DNA of 64,000 nucleotides from Reyranella aquatilis (GCF_020880995.1 NZ_JAJISD010000006.1:186001-250000); one strand, 5' to 3'; counted from the stretch's first letter, positions 7,489-15,635 are shown. The notes: generated by a model from the letters alone, not told the origin. Translations and numbers: made by a program.

Positions 7489-8594
7489 GGGAAGACGCAC
7501 CCTCTGCCGTAGGGCGAGGATCGCTGCGGCGTTTCTGGCGAACGGCGGCGGGTTTCGGGACCGGTGCGGGAAGCTGGCTGCCGTGGCTTCTCATCGGATC
7601 GCTGGTCGTCTGCGTGATCGCGCAGCTGCTCGTGCAATACCGGCTGAACATCTGGAATCGCGACTTCTTCGATGCGCTGGAGCAGCGCGACGGATCGGAG
7701 ATCCGCAACCAGACCTACCTGCTGCCGCAGTTCGCGGCGGCCAGCATCGCGCTCGCCGTCTTCGCGGTCTGGGCGCGCATGACCTTCCAGCGGCGGTGGC
7801 GCGGCTGGCTGACCATTCGCCTGCTCGAACTCTGGCTCGACAACGACAACTGCCGTCGGCTCGATGCCGGCGCGGACGAGCCGCAGCTGCCGGAGTACCG
7901 CATCGCCGAGGACGCGCGCATCGCCACGGATGCGCCGATCGATCTCGTCACCGGGCTCCTGTCGTCGGTCCTGACCGCTTCGACCTTCGTGGTCGTGCTG
8001 TGGACGATCGGCGGCAGCCTGCCTGTCGGTCCGCCCGAACTGGGCTTCGAATTGCCGGGCTACCTGGTCTTCGCCAGCGTTCTCTATGCGGCGCTGACGA
8101 CGGGAATGATGATCCTCGTGGGACGTCGCATGGCGCACGTCATCGAGCGGAAGAACCAGGCGGAATCCGAACTGAAGTTCGCGGTGGCCCGGCTGCGCTC
8201 GGCACAGGGCGAGCCACGGGTGCACGGTGCGATCGCGCAGGCTGCGCCCGTGGGCTTTGCGCTGGAGGAGGTCCTGCGCACCTGGGCCTCGCTGTGCGGC
8301 CAGCATGTGCGGACGACGCTCGTCTCGCACGGCAATACGCTGCTCGCACCGATCATCGGATTGATCCTCTGTGTCCCGAAATACATCGACCGCTCCCTGT
8401 CGCTGGGGGAGGTGACGCAGGCGGCGGCGGCGTTCGCCGCCGTCCAGATCGCCTTCAACTGGCTGGTCGACAACTATCCTAGATTGGCCGAATGGGCCTC
8501 GTCGGCCAGCCGCGTCGGCGTCCTGCTGCTGGCGATCGACAGGCTCGCGGTCCTGTATCCCAAGCCCGCCGGCCCTGCGGCTCCGCCACGGTAG
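7485..8594 (+). CDS. SbmA/YddA-like ABC membrane domain protein without ATPase domain
   Basis: A 369-residue membrane protein with about six hydrophobic segments. The hallmark NIWNRDFFDALEQRD and the C-terminal NYPRLAEWASSASRV are typical of the ABC_membrane_2 (SbmA/BacA/YddA) fold. YddA-type relatives continue into a nucleotide-binding domain of about 200 residues; here the protein stops after the membrane domain, with no Walker A or signature motif. It may work like SbmA as a proton-coupled importer or recruit a separate ATPase. GTG 7485 overlaps the glk stop. Confidence 0.8.
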   Translation: MREDAPSAVGRGSLRRFWRTAAGFGTGAGSWLPWLLIGSLVVCVIAQLLVQYRLNIWNRDFFDALEQRDGSEIRNQTYLLPQFAAASIALAVFAVWARMTFQRRWRGWLTIRLLELWLDNDNCRRLDAGADEPQLPEYRIAEDARIATDAPIDLVTGLLSSVLTASTFVVVLWTIGGSLPVGPPELGFELPGYLVFASVLYAALTTGMMILVGRRMAHVIERKNQAESELKFAVARLRSAQGEPRVHGAIAQAAPVGFALEEVLRTWASLCGQHVRTTLVSHGNTLLAPIIGLILCVPKYIDRSLSLGEVTQAAAAFAAVQIAFNWLVDNYPRLAEWASSASRVGVLLLAIDRLAVLYPKPAGPAAPPR

Positions 8595-8611
8595 CGGTCG
8601 CCGTTTCAGGG

Positions 8612-8625
8612 TTGATGTACGTCAA
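8612..8625 (+). promoter_or_regulatory. FNR/FixK-type box (TTGATGTACGTCAA)
   Basis: Perfect TTGA-N6-TCAA dyad, 17 bp after the SbmA-like gene and 54 bp before the GTG start at 8679. Class II spacing gives a start site near 8660, which supports GTG 8679 over the upstream ATG at 8640. Confidence 0.75.
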
Positions 8626-8678
8626 GGGGCCAGCGTCCCGTGCATGCGACGATGATGCGTCCATCAAGGGAGGCGGCC

Positions 8679-8996
8679 GTGACGAAAGATACCTACGGTT
8701 ATCTCGGCGTCGAACCGGGCGTGCTGCGCGAACAGCTGGAGAAGCTCGCGGCAACCCTCGAGACCATGGTGAACGCCGAGAGCAAGGAGGCGCTGCATAG
8801 TGCCGACGAAGCGGCCCGCGGCCTGCTGGCCAAGGCCAGGGCGCTCGCCGACAAGATCGACATGGATCAGGCCGCGAGCCTGGCGCGGGACGGGCGCCAG
8901 GAACTCGAGCGATCGATCCGCGAACGGCCGTGGACGTCGGTGGCCTGCGCCGCGGCGGCCGGCCTGCTGCTGGGTGTCCTGCTGGTGCGGCGGTGA
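8679..8996 (+). CDS. DUF883 (ElaB/YqjD) family protein
   Basis: A 105-residue helical protein. A long amphipathic region (residues 10-75, LREQLEKLAATLETMV...) is followed by a C-terminal membrane helix (TSVACAAAAGLLLGVLLV) ending in RR. This is the ElaB/YqjD/YgaM pattern, whose E. coli members bind ribosomes in stationary phase. GTG 8679 is preceded by AAGGGAGG. Its GTGA overlap with the next gene mirrors the yqjD-yqjE pair. It lies directly behind an FNR-type box. Confidence 0.8.
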   Translation: MTKDTYGYLGVEPGVLREQLEKLAATLETMVNAESKEALHSADEAARGLLAKARALADKIDMDQAASLARDGRQELERSIRERPWTSVACAAAAGLLLGVLLVRR

Positions 8997-9310
8997 GCGA
9001 CACCAGGGCGTCGTCGTCGGGCGCCGTTTCTCTCGCGAGCCTGGCGCTGCGGATGCTCGGCCTGATGGCGGCTGGCGTGGCAGGCAATGCCGTCCGAAGG
9101 ACGGCCCGGCAGATCGGCGGTTGGAGCGTCGTGGCGGCGCTCTGCACCGTCAGCGTCGGGTTCTTCAGCTTTGCGGCCTTCGGCTTCCTCTCGCACTGGC
9201 TCGACAGTTCCTACGCCGGACTGATTCTCGGCGCGGTCTATCTGGTGGCGGCACTCGTCCTCGCCCTGATCCTCCAGTCGGGCGACCGGCGCGGGCGATC
9301 GACCCGCTGA
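8993..9310 (+). CDS. YqjE-like / holin-superfamily III membrane protein
   Basis: A 105-residue protein with two strong membrane helices (about 47-66 and 75-96: SYAGLILGAVYLVAALVLAL). A short basic N-terminal region (NAVRRTARQIGG) precedes them. The layout fits the Phage_holin_3_6/YqjE family commonly encoded next to DUF883 proteins. GTG 8993 overlaps the upstream stop. The phage-holin name reflects fold family only; a housekeeping membrane role next to YqjD is more likely. Confidence 0.65.
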   Translation: MSDTRASSSGAVSLASLALRMLGLMAAGVAGNAVRRTARQIGGWSVVAALCTVSVGFFSFAAFGFLSHWLDSSYAGLILGAVYLVAALVLALILQSGDRRGRSTR

Positions 9311-9337
9311 ACGGTCTGCGGCAGGAGGAGCGGTTTC

Positions 9338-10321
9338 TTGAGGGCGATGGTTCTCTCGTCGCGAGGCGGGCGACTGGATCTCGTGCAGCGTCCCGATCCC
9401 CAGCCGGGAGCGGGCGAGGTCCTGATCCGGGTCGAGGCCTGCGGCGTGTGTCGCACCGATCTCCACATCGTCGATGGTGAATTGCCGGATATCAGGCTGC
9501 CGCTGGTGCCGGGTCACGAGATCGTCGGCATCGTGGAAGCGACCGGCAGCGGCGTGCCCAACCGCCGTCTCGGCACGCGCGTCGGCGTCCCCTGGCTGGG
9601 CGGAACCTGCGGGTGCTGCTCGTATTGCACCTCTGACAGTGAGAACCTGTGCGATCGGCCGGTCTTCACCGGCCTCACCCGCGACGGCGGCTTTGCCACC
9701 CATGCGGTCGCCCGCGCGGACTTCACGATCCCGCTCGATGGATTCGGCGACCCGGTTGCTGCGGCTCCACTGCTCTGCGCCGGCCTGATCGGCTGGCGCG
9801 CCCTCAAGCTCAGCGGCGCGGGCCACCGTATCGGCATCTACGGCTTCGGCGCGGCCGCTCACATCATTGCCCAGGTGTGCCGGTGGCAAGGGCGTGAGGT
9901 CCATGCCTTCACTCGCCCCGGAGACGGCGCGGCGCAGGCGCATGCTCGCTCGCTGGGTGCGGCCTGGGTCGGCGGCTCCGACGAGCGGCCGCCGGCGCCG
10001 CTGGATGCCGCCATTCTGTTCGCGCCGGTCGGCGATCTCGTGCCCGCGGCGCTTCGCGTCGTTCGCAAGGGTGGTCGGGTGGTCTGCGGGGGAATTCACA
10101 TGAGCGACATTCCGGCGTTTCCCTACAGTCTGCTCTGGGGGGAGCGACAAGTCCTGTCCGTCGCCAACCTGACGCGCGAGGACGCGCGCGAGTTCCTCGC
10201 GGTGGCGCCGCTGGTGCCGGTGAAGACGTCGACGACCGTCTACAAGCTGGAGGCGGCAAACGAGGCGATCGCCGATCTGCGCGCCGGCGCATTCCAGGGC
10301 GCCGCGGTTCTGGTTCCCTGA
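9338..10321 (+). CDS. Zinc-binding alcohol dehydrogenase (AdhP-like)
   Basis: A 327-residue MDR-family dehydrogenase. Catalytic zinc ligands are Cys38 (GVCRTDLH), His60 and Glu61. The structural zinc lobe is Cys91/94/97/105 (CGCCSYCTSDSENLC). The Rossmann motif is IGIYGFGAAAHII. It would interconvert alcohols and aldehydes with NAD(H). The TTG start at 9338 sits 7 bases after AGGAGGAG; the in-frame ATG at 9347 is 16 bases away and less likely. It follows the YqjE-like gene by 27 bp in the same transcription unit. Confidence 0.85.
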   Translation: MRAMVLSSRGGRLDLVQRPDPQPGAGEVLIRVEACGVCRTDLHIVDGELPDIRLPLVPGHEIVGIVEATGSGVPNRRLGTRVGVPWLGGTCGCCSYCTSDSENLCDRPVFTGLTRDGGFATHAVARADFTIPLDGFGDPVAAAPLLCAGLIGWRALKLSGAGHRIGIYGFGAAAHIIAQVCRWQGREVHAFTRPGDGAAQAHARSLGAAWVGGSDERPPAPLDAAILFAPVGDLVPAALRVVRKGGRVVCGGIHMSDIPAFPYSLLWGERQVLSVANLTREDAREFLAVAPLVPVKTSTTVYKLEAANEAIADLRAGAFQGAAVLVP

Positions 10322-10358
10322 TCGCGTGTCGGCATTCGGAAGCGGTGGAGGCAATTCC

Positions 10359-11186
10359 ATGAACTACCGGACGATTCTGGTTTCGTTGCCGCCGGGCCGC
10401 GCCAACGGCCGGCTGCTGGCGGCGTCGGTGAGTCTGGCGAAGCGGTTCGATGCCGTGCTTCTCGGACGCGCCGCTTGTCGCCCCATCCATTGCCTCTGCC
10501 GCGACTATCCCGTTCCCGCCGGCCTGTTCGAGGAGGACCGCCGGCAACGGGAGAGGCATCTCGTGGAGGCGGAGGCCGCTTTCCGGGCGGCCACCGTGGA
10601 CCTCGAACAGCCGGTCGACTGGAGCGGGCGCAGTTGCCTCGAGCCGCTGGCGGACTACCTCGCGGAAGAGTCGGCCGCCTCCGACCTGATCGTCGTGGGC
10701 ACGGCGAAGAAGGACGATCCGTTCGACGCGACCCGACAGCCCGATCTCTGCGATCTCGTGATGAAGGCCGGCCGGCCGGTGCTGCTCCTGCCGCAGTCCC
10801 GCGATGCCGTGTCCTTCGATCGCATTCTGGTGGCCTGGAAGGATTCGCGAGAGGCAAGGCGCGCGATCGCCGACGCGCTGCCTCTGCTGAAATCCGCCAC
10901 CCGAGTGACGGTCGTCACGATGGACGCGGCAGAGGACCAGGCGATGGCGCGCAGCAGCATCGCGCGCGTGGCGAACTGGCTGGCGCGCCATGACGTCAGG
11001 GCAGAGACGCTGGTCGTTCCCACCACGAAGGCGAACGCCTCGCAGCTTCTCGAGATCGCGCGGGGCGGCGATGCCGACCTGATCGTGGCGGGCGCCTACG
11101 GTTACAGTCGCGAAGGCAGATGGACGCTGGGCGGCGTCACGGCCGAGCTTCTGACGGGGGAGCGATGCGCGTTTCTTTCACACTAG
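10359..11186 (+). CDS. Universal stress protein, tandem UspA domains
   Basis: A 275-residue cytoplasmic protein with two Usp domains (about 1-145 and 150-275). The first opens with YRTILVSLPPG and ends with VMKAGRPVLLLPQ. The second opens with FDRILVAWKDSREARRAI and has the G-x2-G-x9-G(S/T)-like nucleotide segment AGAYGYSREGRWTLGGV. ATG 10359 follows GGTGGAGGC. The last 22 bases overlap the L,D-transpeptidase gene. In low-oxygen regulons such proteins support survival in stasis; ligand binding here is untested. Confidence 0.88.
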   Translation: MNYRTILVSLPPGRANGRLLAASVSLAKRFDAVLLGRAACRPIHCLCRDYPVPAGLFEEDRRQRERHLVEAEAAFRAATVDLEQPVDWSGRSCLEPLADYLAEESAASDLIVVGTAKKDDPFDATRQPDLCDLVMKAGRPVLLLPQSRDAVSFDRILVAWKDSREARRAIADALPLLKSATRVTVVTMDAAEDQAMARSSIARVANWLARHDVRAETLVVPTTKANASQLLEIARGGDADLIVAGAYGYSREGRWTLGGVTAELLTGERCAFLSH

Positions 11187-11914
11187 GCTTCACCGCGGCC
11201 GCGCTGCTCCTGCTCGCGGCCTGTGGCGGCAACCCGCCGGACCCCGCCGGAAGTACGGCACCACCACCGCCGCGCGATGAGAGGAACGCCGCGCTGAGGG
11301 AGGTCGGTGTCGACGTGCCCGCGCGCGGCAAGTTCGTCGTGGTGAACATCCCCTCGTTCGAACTCATCGCGTTCGAGAACGGCACCCCGGTCCTGCGCAG
11401 TCGCGTGGTCGTCGGGCGGAAGGCCACGCCCACGCCCGAACTGGCCACCGCCATCGCCGCCGTGAAATTCAATCCGTCCTGGACGCCGACGCCCGCGATG
11501 GTGCGGTGGGAGGGCGCCCGCTTCATGCCGCCGGGGCCGCACAACCCGCTCGGCCGCGTGCTCTTCGAGCTCGACAACGATCAGCTGATCTTCATGCACG
11601 ACACGAACGACCGGTCGTACTTCGACAAGGCCAGCCGGGCCTTCAGTCACGGCTGCGTCCGCGTGGAGCAGGCGCGCGAGCTGGCTGCATGGGCGCTGGA
11701 CATGACGCGGCCGGAGATCGATGCGGCGATCGCCGCTGGCGCCACGCGTCGCGTACCGCTGGCCGCCGAAATCCCCACGCGCCTCGTCTACCGCACGCGC
11801 TTTCCCGATGCCGCCGGGCGGCTGGTCGATCATCCCGATGTCTACGGACGCGGCACCGTCGCGCAGGCCGCCGGCGGGCACGAAGGAGCGGAACACTGCT
11901 CCGCCGCCCTTTGA
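11165..11914 (+). CDS. L,D-transpeptidase lipoprotein (YkuD domain)
   Basis: A 249-residue protein with a lipoprotein signal (LLLLAACGG, lipidated Cys about residue 19) and a YkuD domain at about 52-210. The catalytic signature is FSHGCVRV with the nucleophile Cys; upstream FNPSWTPTPAM and HDTNDRSYF are typical. It would form 3-3 cross-links or attach lipoproteins to peptidoglycan on the periplasmic side. ATG 11165 lies inside the universal stress gene, preceded by GGGGGAG, indicating translational coupling. It links wall remodelling to the stress operon. Confidence 0.88.
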   Translation: MRVSFTLGFTAAALLLLAACGGNPPDPAGSTAPPPPRDERNAALREVGVDVPARGKFVVVNIPSFELIAFENGTPVLRSRVVVGRKATPTPELATAIAAVKFNPSWTPTPAMVRWEGARFMPPGPHNPLGRVLFELDNDQLIFMHDTNDRSYFDKASRAFSHGCVRVEQARELAAWALDMTRPEIDAAIAAGATRRVPLAAEIPTRLVYRTRFPDAAGRLVDHPDVYGRGTVAQAAGGHEGAEHCSAAL

Positions 11915-11945
11915 GGTGGCGGGCGGACGGGAAGGGATGTGGCGG

Positions 11946-12626
11946 TCAGCAGCCCTGGAGGTGACGCAGTCCCTTGATGTCGCACAGGTCGACGTCGCGG
12001 CTGCCAGAACGCAAGCCGATCAGGTGATCGCGCGCCAGCTGGGTCAGTGTGCGCGATACCGTCTCGATGGTGAGGCCGAGATGGTCGGCGATGTCGGCGC
12101 GCTGCATCGGCAGGACCACATGCCCGTCTTCCTGGGAGAGGCGGTCCGCCATTTCCAGCAGGAAGCTGGCGAGCTTCTCCTGTGCCGTCTTGCGGCCGAG
12201 CAGCAGCATGTGGTCCTGCGCCCGCTCCAGGCTGCGCATCATCGACGTCATCACCTGCTCGCCGAACGCGGGGTCGCTGGCGGTCAGTTCGACGAGCCGG
12301 GAGCGGCGGAAGGCGATCACGGTTGTGGCCTCGACGGCCTCGGCGGTGAAGCGGTGGTCGCTGTCGGCTTCCAGGCCGAAGATGTCGCCGGGCAGGTGGA
12401 AAGCGTCGATCTGGCGCCGGCCGTCGCTGAGCAGCTTGTAGGATCGGATCGAGCCCGAGACGACCTTGTAGAAAAAGTCGGCCTCGTCGCCTTCGGCGAA
12501 GAGCTCGTCGCCCTTGGCGAAGTGCTGCGTGAGGCCGATGGCGCCGGAGCGGCTGGCGGGGGCGGCGGAACGCTTGAAGATGATCGCGGGCGTCGAGTGC
12601 TGCGGACGAATGGCGGTTGCTTGCAT
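11946..12626 (-). CDS. fixK: CRP/FNR-family regulator, FixK type
   Basis: A 226-residue protein with a cyclic-nucleotide-like sensor domain (about 35-140, AEGDEADFFYKVVSGSIRSY) and a CRP-type winged helix (LPMQRADIADHLGLTIETVSRTL). The recognition helix E-x2-SR is the FNR/FixK pattern that reads TTGA half-sites, matching the boxes in this region. There is no N-terminal Cys cluster, so it is not a direct oxygen-sensing FNR; this is as in FixK. It is last in a minus-strand cluster after a stress protein, receiver and ABC membrane protein. A FixJ-like site lies 82 bp upstream of its ATG. Confidence 0.88.
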   Translation of the reverse strand: MQATAIRPQHSTPAIIFKRSAAPASRSGAIGLTQHFAKGDELFAEGDEADFFYKVVSGSIRSYKLLSDGRRQIDAFHLPGDIFGLEADSDHRFTAEAVEATTVIAFRRSRLVELTASDPAFGEQVMTSMMRSLERAQDHMLLLGRKTAQEKLASFLLEMADRLSQEDGHVVLPMQRADIADHLGLTIETVSRTLTQLARDHLIGLRSGSRDVDLCDIKGLRHLQGC

Positions 12627-12707
12627 TGTGTCCCCCTGACGGTGTTCTCGATCGAACTGTCAGCTGGGTACCGTGGCTGCATGCCGGCTGCTATTCGGGT
12701 CTTAGAC

Positions 12708-12724
12708 TAAGGGATTCTACGTAG
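12708..12724 (-). promoter_or_regulatory. Putative FixJ-binding site upstream of fixK
   Basis: Read on the minus strand the site is CTACGTAGAATCCCTTA. The left half matches the GTAMGTAG-type core described for FixJ, and the ATCCCTTA tail resembles known fixK/nifA upstream elements. It lies 82-98 bp upstream of the fixK ATG, suitable for activation from about -45 to -65 with a short leader. It overlaps the stop codon of the preceding ABC-type gene. The consensus is recalled from rhizobial work; no footprint exists here. Confidence 0.6.
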
Positions 12725-13676
12725 GCCGCCCGGACAGGCCGTTCACGAACTCCGAGAAAAGCCGGTATTTGACGCCGACTACGGCGAATTCCCGCGCCCA
12801 GTTCACGAGATCGCCCCAGGGATCATTCAGCTTGCCCAGGCCGCCGACGATGGCCACCACGGTGCCGACTTCCATGTTCCCTTCGAGGACCTGCCACCCG
12901 CCGAGGCACAGCGCCGAGGCGACACCCAGGTGGTGCATCATGTTCATCAGCAGGTTGAGCGTGAATTTCAGCCGGTAGATTCCCATGTTGAGCGAGAAGA
13001 CGCGTCGGATCGGCCCGTGCGCCCAGCCCCACCCCGCAGTCCGGGCGACGACCTTGTCCAGCACGCCGGCGCTGATGCTTCGCTTCACGAGGATCCGCTC
13101 GCGCGCGCGGCGGTTGATGCCGGCCTGAAGCAGCGGCACGAACACGGTTTGCGGCAGGAAGAACGCAAGGCCGAGCAGGGCCAGCCGCCAGTCGAGCATG
13201 ACCATGTATCCGACAAGGCTCGCCAGGATGCCCGCCTGCAGCAGCGGCTCGGAGAGGCTGATGCCGGTGAAGCCGCCGATCGGCTCGGCCTCCTCCAGCA
13301 TCATGGAAATCTGCGCCCCGACTTCCTCGACCGACCCCATGTGGTCGGCCCGGTCGGCGGCCGCCGAAACGACTTCGCGCAGGTGCCGCACCGAGTCCTC
13401 AGCCACCCAGCCCCGGTACACGTTGAGCAGGAGTTTCAGCAGCTGTTCGGCCAACGCCACCGCGCCGTAGCCTGCGGCCAGCCAGGCCACGGTCGAGAAC
13501 GATCCATGGTCGACCAGGGTGTTGACGACACGGCGCTGGAGTTCGAGGGGCAGCGCGGCCAGCGCGAAGACCGCCACCGACAGCGCGGCCAGACCGATCT
13601 GGTGGCGACCCGAGTAGGCGATGACGTATCCGGCGATCCGCCGCGGGAGCAGGGCGCCGGGCTCAGGCGCTGCCAT
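12717..13676 (-). CDS. ABC-exporter-type membrane domain protein, no ATPase domain
   Basis: A 319-residue protein matching the ABC transporter transmembrane domain (about six helices). It includes the coupling region MGSVEEVGAQISMMLEEAEP and the LDWRLALLGLAFFLPQTVFVPLLQ helix typical of exporters. It ends at residue 319, with no linker, Walker A, LSGGQ or Walker B. The ATG overlaps the receiver gene end by 14 bases. It is the second ABC membrane half without an ATPase in this regulon. Function unknown. Confidence 0.75.
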   Translation of the reverse strand: MAAPEPGALLPRRIAGYVIAYSGRHQIGLAALSVAVFALAALPLELQRRVVNTLVDHGSFSTVAWLAAGYGAVALAEQLLKLLLNVYRGWVAEDSVRHLREVVSAAADRADHMGSVEEVGAQISMMLEEAEPIGGFTGISLSEPLLQAGILASLVGYMVMLDWRLALLGLAFFLPQTVFVPLLQAGINRRARERILVKRSISAGVLDKVVARTAGWGWAHGPIRRVFSLNMGIYRLKFTLNLLMNMMHHLGVASALCLGGWQVLEGNMEVGTVVAIVGGLGKLNDPWGDLVNWAREFAVVGVKYRLFSEFVNGLSGRPT

Positions 13677-14142
13677 GGAAAATGTGCTGGATCGTCTCGA
13701 CCAGCCCGGGCCCGCTGAGAGGCTTCTCGAGCACGGCGCTCACGCCCAGCTGCGCGGCCCGGCCCCGCAGCGCGCGATTGACCAGCCCGCTGATCAGGAT
13801 CACGGGCAGGTCGGGCTTGCTATCGCGCAGGCGCTCGATGAGTTCGAGGCCGTCGACTTCCGGCATCCTGTAGTCGGTGATCAGCAGGCAGTTCTGGCCG
13901 GGAATGGGTTCGGCGAGGAGCCCGGCGGAGCTGGCATAGCTGCGGACGCAGAAGCCTTCCGCATGCAAGGCGAAGGCGAGTGCGCTACGCACCGCGTCAT
14001 CGTCGTCCACCACCAGGACAAGAGGCGCCTCGATTCCCATGTCGAATGGTTGTCCACCGGGCGGGAGCCTGCCTTGATCCAGAGCAATTCGCCGCGCCTC
14101 CTCTTGGCGGGCGACCTCAGCCGGGAGGGTTGGCGGGCTCAA
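13663..14142 (-). CDS. Single-domain response regulator receiver
   Basis: A 159-residue protein made of a receiver domain with no output domain: acidic pocket VVDDDDA, phospho-acceptor Asp90 (LLITDYRMPEVDGLEL), ISGLVNRAL switch and EKPLSG lysine. The TTG start at 14142 overlaps the stop of the upstream stress gene (TTGA); an alternative ATG at 14040 would give a minimal receiver starting MGIEAPLVLVVDDDD. It resembles FixJ-type receivers and may compete for phosphate from the FixL-like kinase or act as a phosphate sink. Confidence 0.8.
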   Translation of the reverse strand: MSPPTLPAEVARQEEARRIALDQGRLPPGGQPFDMGIEAPLVLVVDDDDAVRSALAFALHAEGFCVRSYASSAGLLAEPIPGQNCLLITDYRMPEVDGLELIERLRDSKPDLPVILISGLVNRALRGRAAQLGVSAVLEKPLSGPGLVETIQHIFHGSA

Positions 14143-14981
14143 TGGGAGACGAAGAGCGGAACGGTCGTTTCGGTCAGCACCGTTTTGCTGGCGCCACCGA
14201 GGATCGTTTCGCGGATGCGGCTACGGCCGTATAGCCCCATGACGATCAGGTCGGCATCGAGATCCGAGGCTCGTGACAGGATAACGCCGCCTACGTCGTT
14301 GTCTGCCGCGACCTCCCGCTGCACCGTCACGGCAACGCCATGGCGCGCCAGCCATGTCGCGACGTCGGCCCCCGGTTCGGCACCGTGGCCGGAGGGGGAA
14401 CTGCGGGGATCGACGACGAGAATCGTCACCCTCTTGGACCCGCGCAGGAGCGGCAGCGCATCGGCGGCTGCCCGCGCGCTCTCCCGTGAGGCGTTCCAGC
14501 AGAGCAGGACGTTCGTGCCCGGTGGCTTGCCGGAGCTCATGCGCGGGACGACGAGGCAGGGCCGCCCGGCCGACAGCGCGACGCTTTCCGGCAGATCGGA
14601 CGGGGTCGATGTCGCGGCCTGCGGGTTGGACTGGCCGAGGATCAGAAGATCCGCATATCGCGCATGGCTGGCGAGCACGTCGTCTACGTATCCGTCGGCC
14701 ATCCGCCACTCGTGGGAGAGTTGGTTCCCCCGAAGTGCGTTTTCGAAAGCAGATTTGGCCTTGTCGGCCTCCGCCCGCGCGGCGGAATCGTAACTTGCGA
14801 ACAGTGCATCCATGGCAACGCCGCCTTCGAAGAAGGCGGAAACCTGCAGCGGCGGTCGGGCATGTACGCCGACCAGGTGCGCCGCGTTGCGCTGGGCCAG
14901 TTCGGCCGCAACGGCGAGCCGTTTGCCGGCTTCGGGCGCCGCGTCGCAGTGAACGAGAATGGTCTTGAAATCCATCGCCAT
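14139..14981 (-). CDS. Universal stress protein, tandem UspA domains
   Basis: A 280-residue protein with two Usp domains: the first starts MDFKTILVHCDAAPE, the second at TNVLLCWNASRESARAA. It ends with the nucleotide-binding segment MGLYGRSRIRETILGGASKTVL. It heads the minus-strand cluster Usp - receiver - ABC membrane protein - fixK, with start/stop overlaps between the first three. The start codon is 47 bp from an FNR-type box, so fixK could feed back on its own operon through read-through. Confidence 0.88.
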   Translation of the reverse strand: MAMDFKTILVHCDAAPEAGKRLAVAAELAQRNAAHLVGVHARPPLQVSAFFEGGVAMDALFASYDSAARAEADKAKSAFENALRGNQLSHEWRMADGYVDDVLASHARYADLLILGQSNPQAATSTPSDLPESVALSAGRPCLVVPRMSSGKPPGTNVLLCWNASRESARAAADALPLLRGSKRVTILVVDPRSSPSGHGAEPGADVATWLARHGVAVTVQREVAADNDVGGVILSRASDLDADLIVMGLYGRSRIRETILGGASKTVLTETTVPLFVSH

Positions 14982-15027
14982 CTCCTTGTCCGACGGGTAT
15001 TGATCGCACAGCGGACAGCGGACGGCC

Positions 15028-15041
15028 TTGATTTAGGTCAC
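15028..15041 (-). promoter_or_regulatory. Imperfect FNR/FixK-type box (TTGATTTAGGTCAC)
   Basis: Seven of eight dyad positions match TTGA-N6-TCAA. Centre-to-start distance to the stress gene at 14981 is about 54 bp, and a CAATAC -10-like hexamer lies where a minus-strand class II promoter would need it. Weaker than the neighbouring box at 15061. Confidence 0.55.
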
Positions 15042-15060
15042 GAGGAAAGGCTGCGCTTCC

Positions 15061-15074
15061 TTGATGTGTCTCAA
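15061..15074 (+). promoter_or_regulatory. FNR/FixK-type box (TTGATGTGTCTCAA)
   Basis: Perfect TTGA-N6-TCAA dyad, 63 bp upstream of ATG 15137. A TAGGTT -10 candidate at 15096-15101 has class II spacing. The pair of boxes at 15028 and 15061 serves divergent genes. Confidence 0.75.
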
Positions 15075-15136
15075 GGTGCTGCCGGGAGGACTGACTAGGT
15101 TCTCTGCATCAAGTCACTCTCTTAAGGGAGGTCAGG

Positions 15137-15616
15137 ATGTTCCCCCGCATTCTTCGTGCTTCGGCTGCAATGGCCATTCTCGCCGCCTTCGCGGCGCCGG
15201 CCGCGGCGCAGACCAAGTCCGGCGTCAACGCCGGCTCGCTCACCTGCACTGTCTCCGGCGGCGTCGGCTTCGTGTTCGGCTCGTCGAAGGAGCTCACCTG
15301 CCTGTTCAGCCGCAGCAACGGCATGGCGGAGCGCTACACCGGCACCATCAAGAAGTTCGGCCTGGACGTCGGCTTCACCAAGGAGGCGCAGATCGTCTGG
15401 CTGGTGTTCGCCCCGGGCAGCCTGTCGTCCGGCGCGCTGGCGGGCGTCTATGCCGGCGCGACCGCGTCGGCCACTGCGGGCGCGGGCGTCGGTGCCAATG
15501 TCCTGGTCGGCGGCAGCAACAACCAGGTTTCGCTGCAGCCCGTCAGCGTGGAGGGAAGCGTGGGCCTGAACGTGGCGGCGGGCATCGCCGAGGTCGAGCT
15601 CCGGGCTGTGAAGTAG
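15137..15616 (+). CDS. DUF992 family exported protein
   Basis: A 159-residue protein with a Sec signal peptide (MFPRILRASAAMAILAAFAA, cleavage near AAAQ). The DUF992 body has GSLTCTVSGGVGFVFGSSKELTC with two conserved Cys, and ends with a glycine-rich segment and a beta-rich tail. This family is widespread in alphaproteobacteria and of unknown function; likely periplasmic. AAGGGAGGT precedes the ATG. It follows an FNR-type box and is followed 19 bp later by an HdeD-like gene. Confidence 0.85.
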   Translation: MFPRILRASAAMAILAAFAAPAAAQTKSGVNAGSLTCTVSGGVGFVFGSSKELTCLFSRSNGMAERYTGTIKKFGLDVGFTKEAQIVWLVFAPGSLSSGALAGVYAGATASATAGAGVGANVLVGGSNNQVSLQPVSVEGSVGLNVAAGIAEVELRAVK

Positions 15617-15635
15617 CACCGGGCGCGGCGGGCCC

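Noticed and set aside
8993..9310. Prophage holin
   Set aside because: The holin-like fold is there, but no lysin, tail or integrase genes are nearby; the DUF883 neighbour points to the YqjD/YqjE pair.
14690..14697. Second FixJ-like core (CTACGTAT)
   Set aside because: It is inside the coding sequence of the universal stress protein and lacks the CCCTTA tail.
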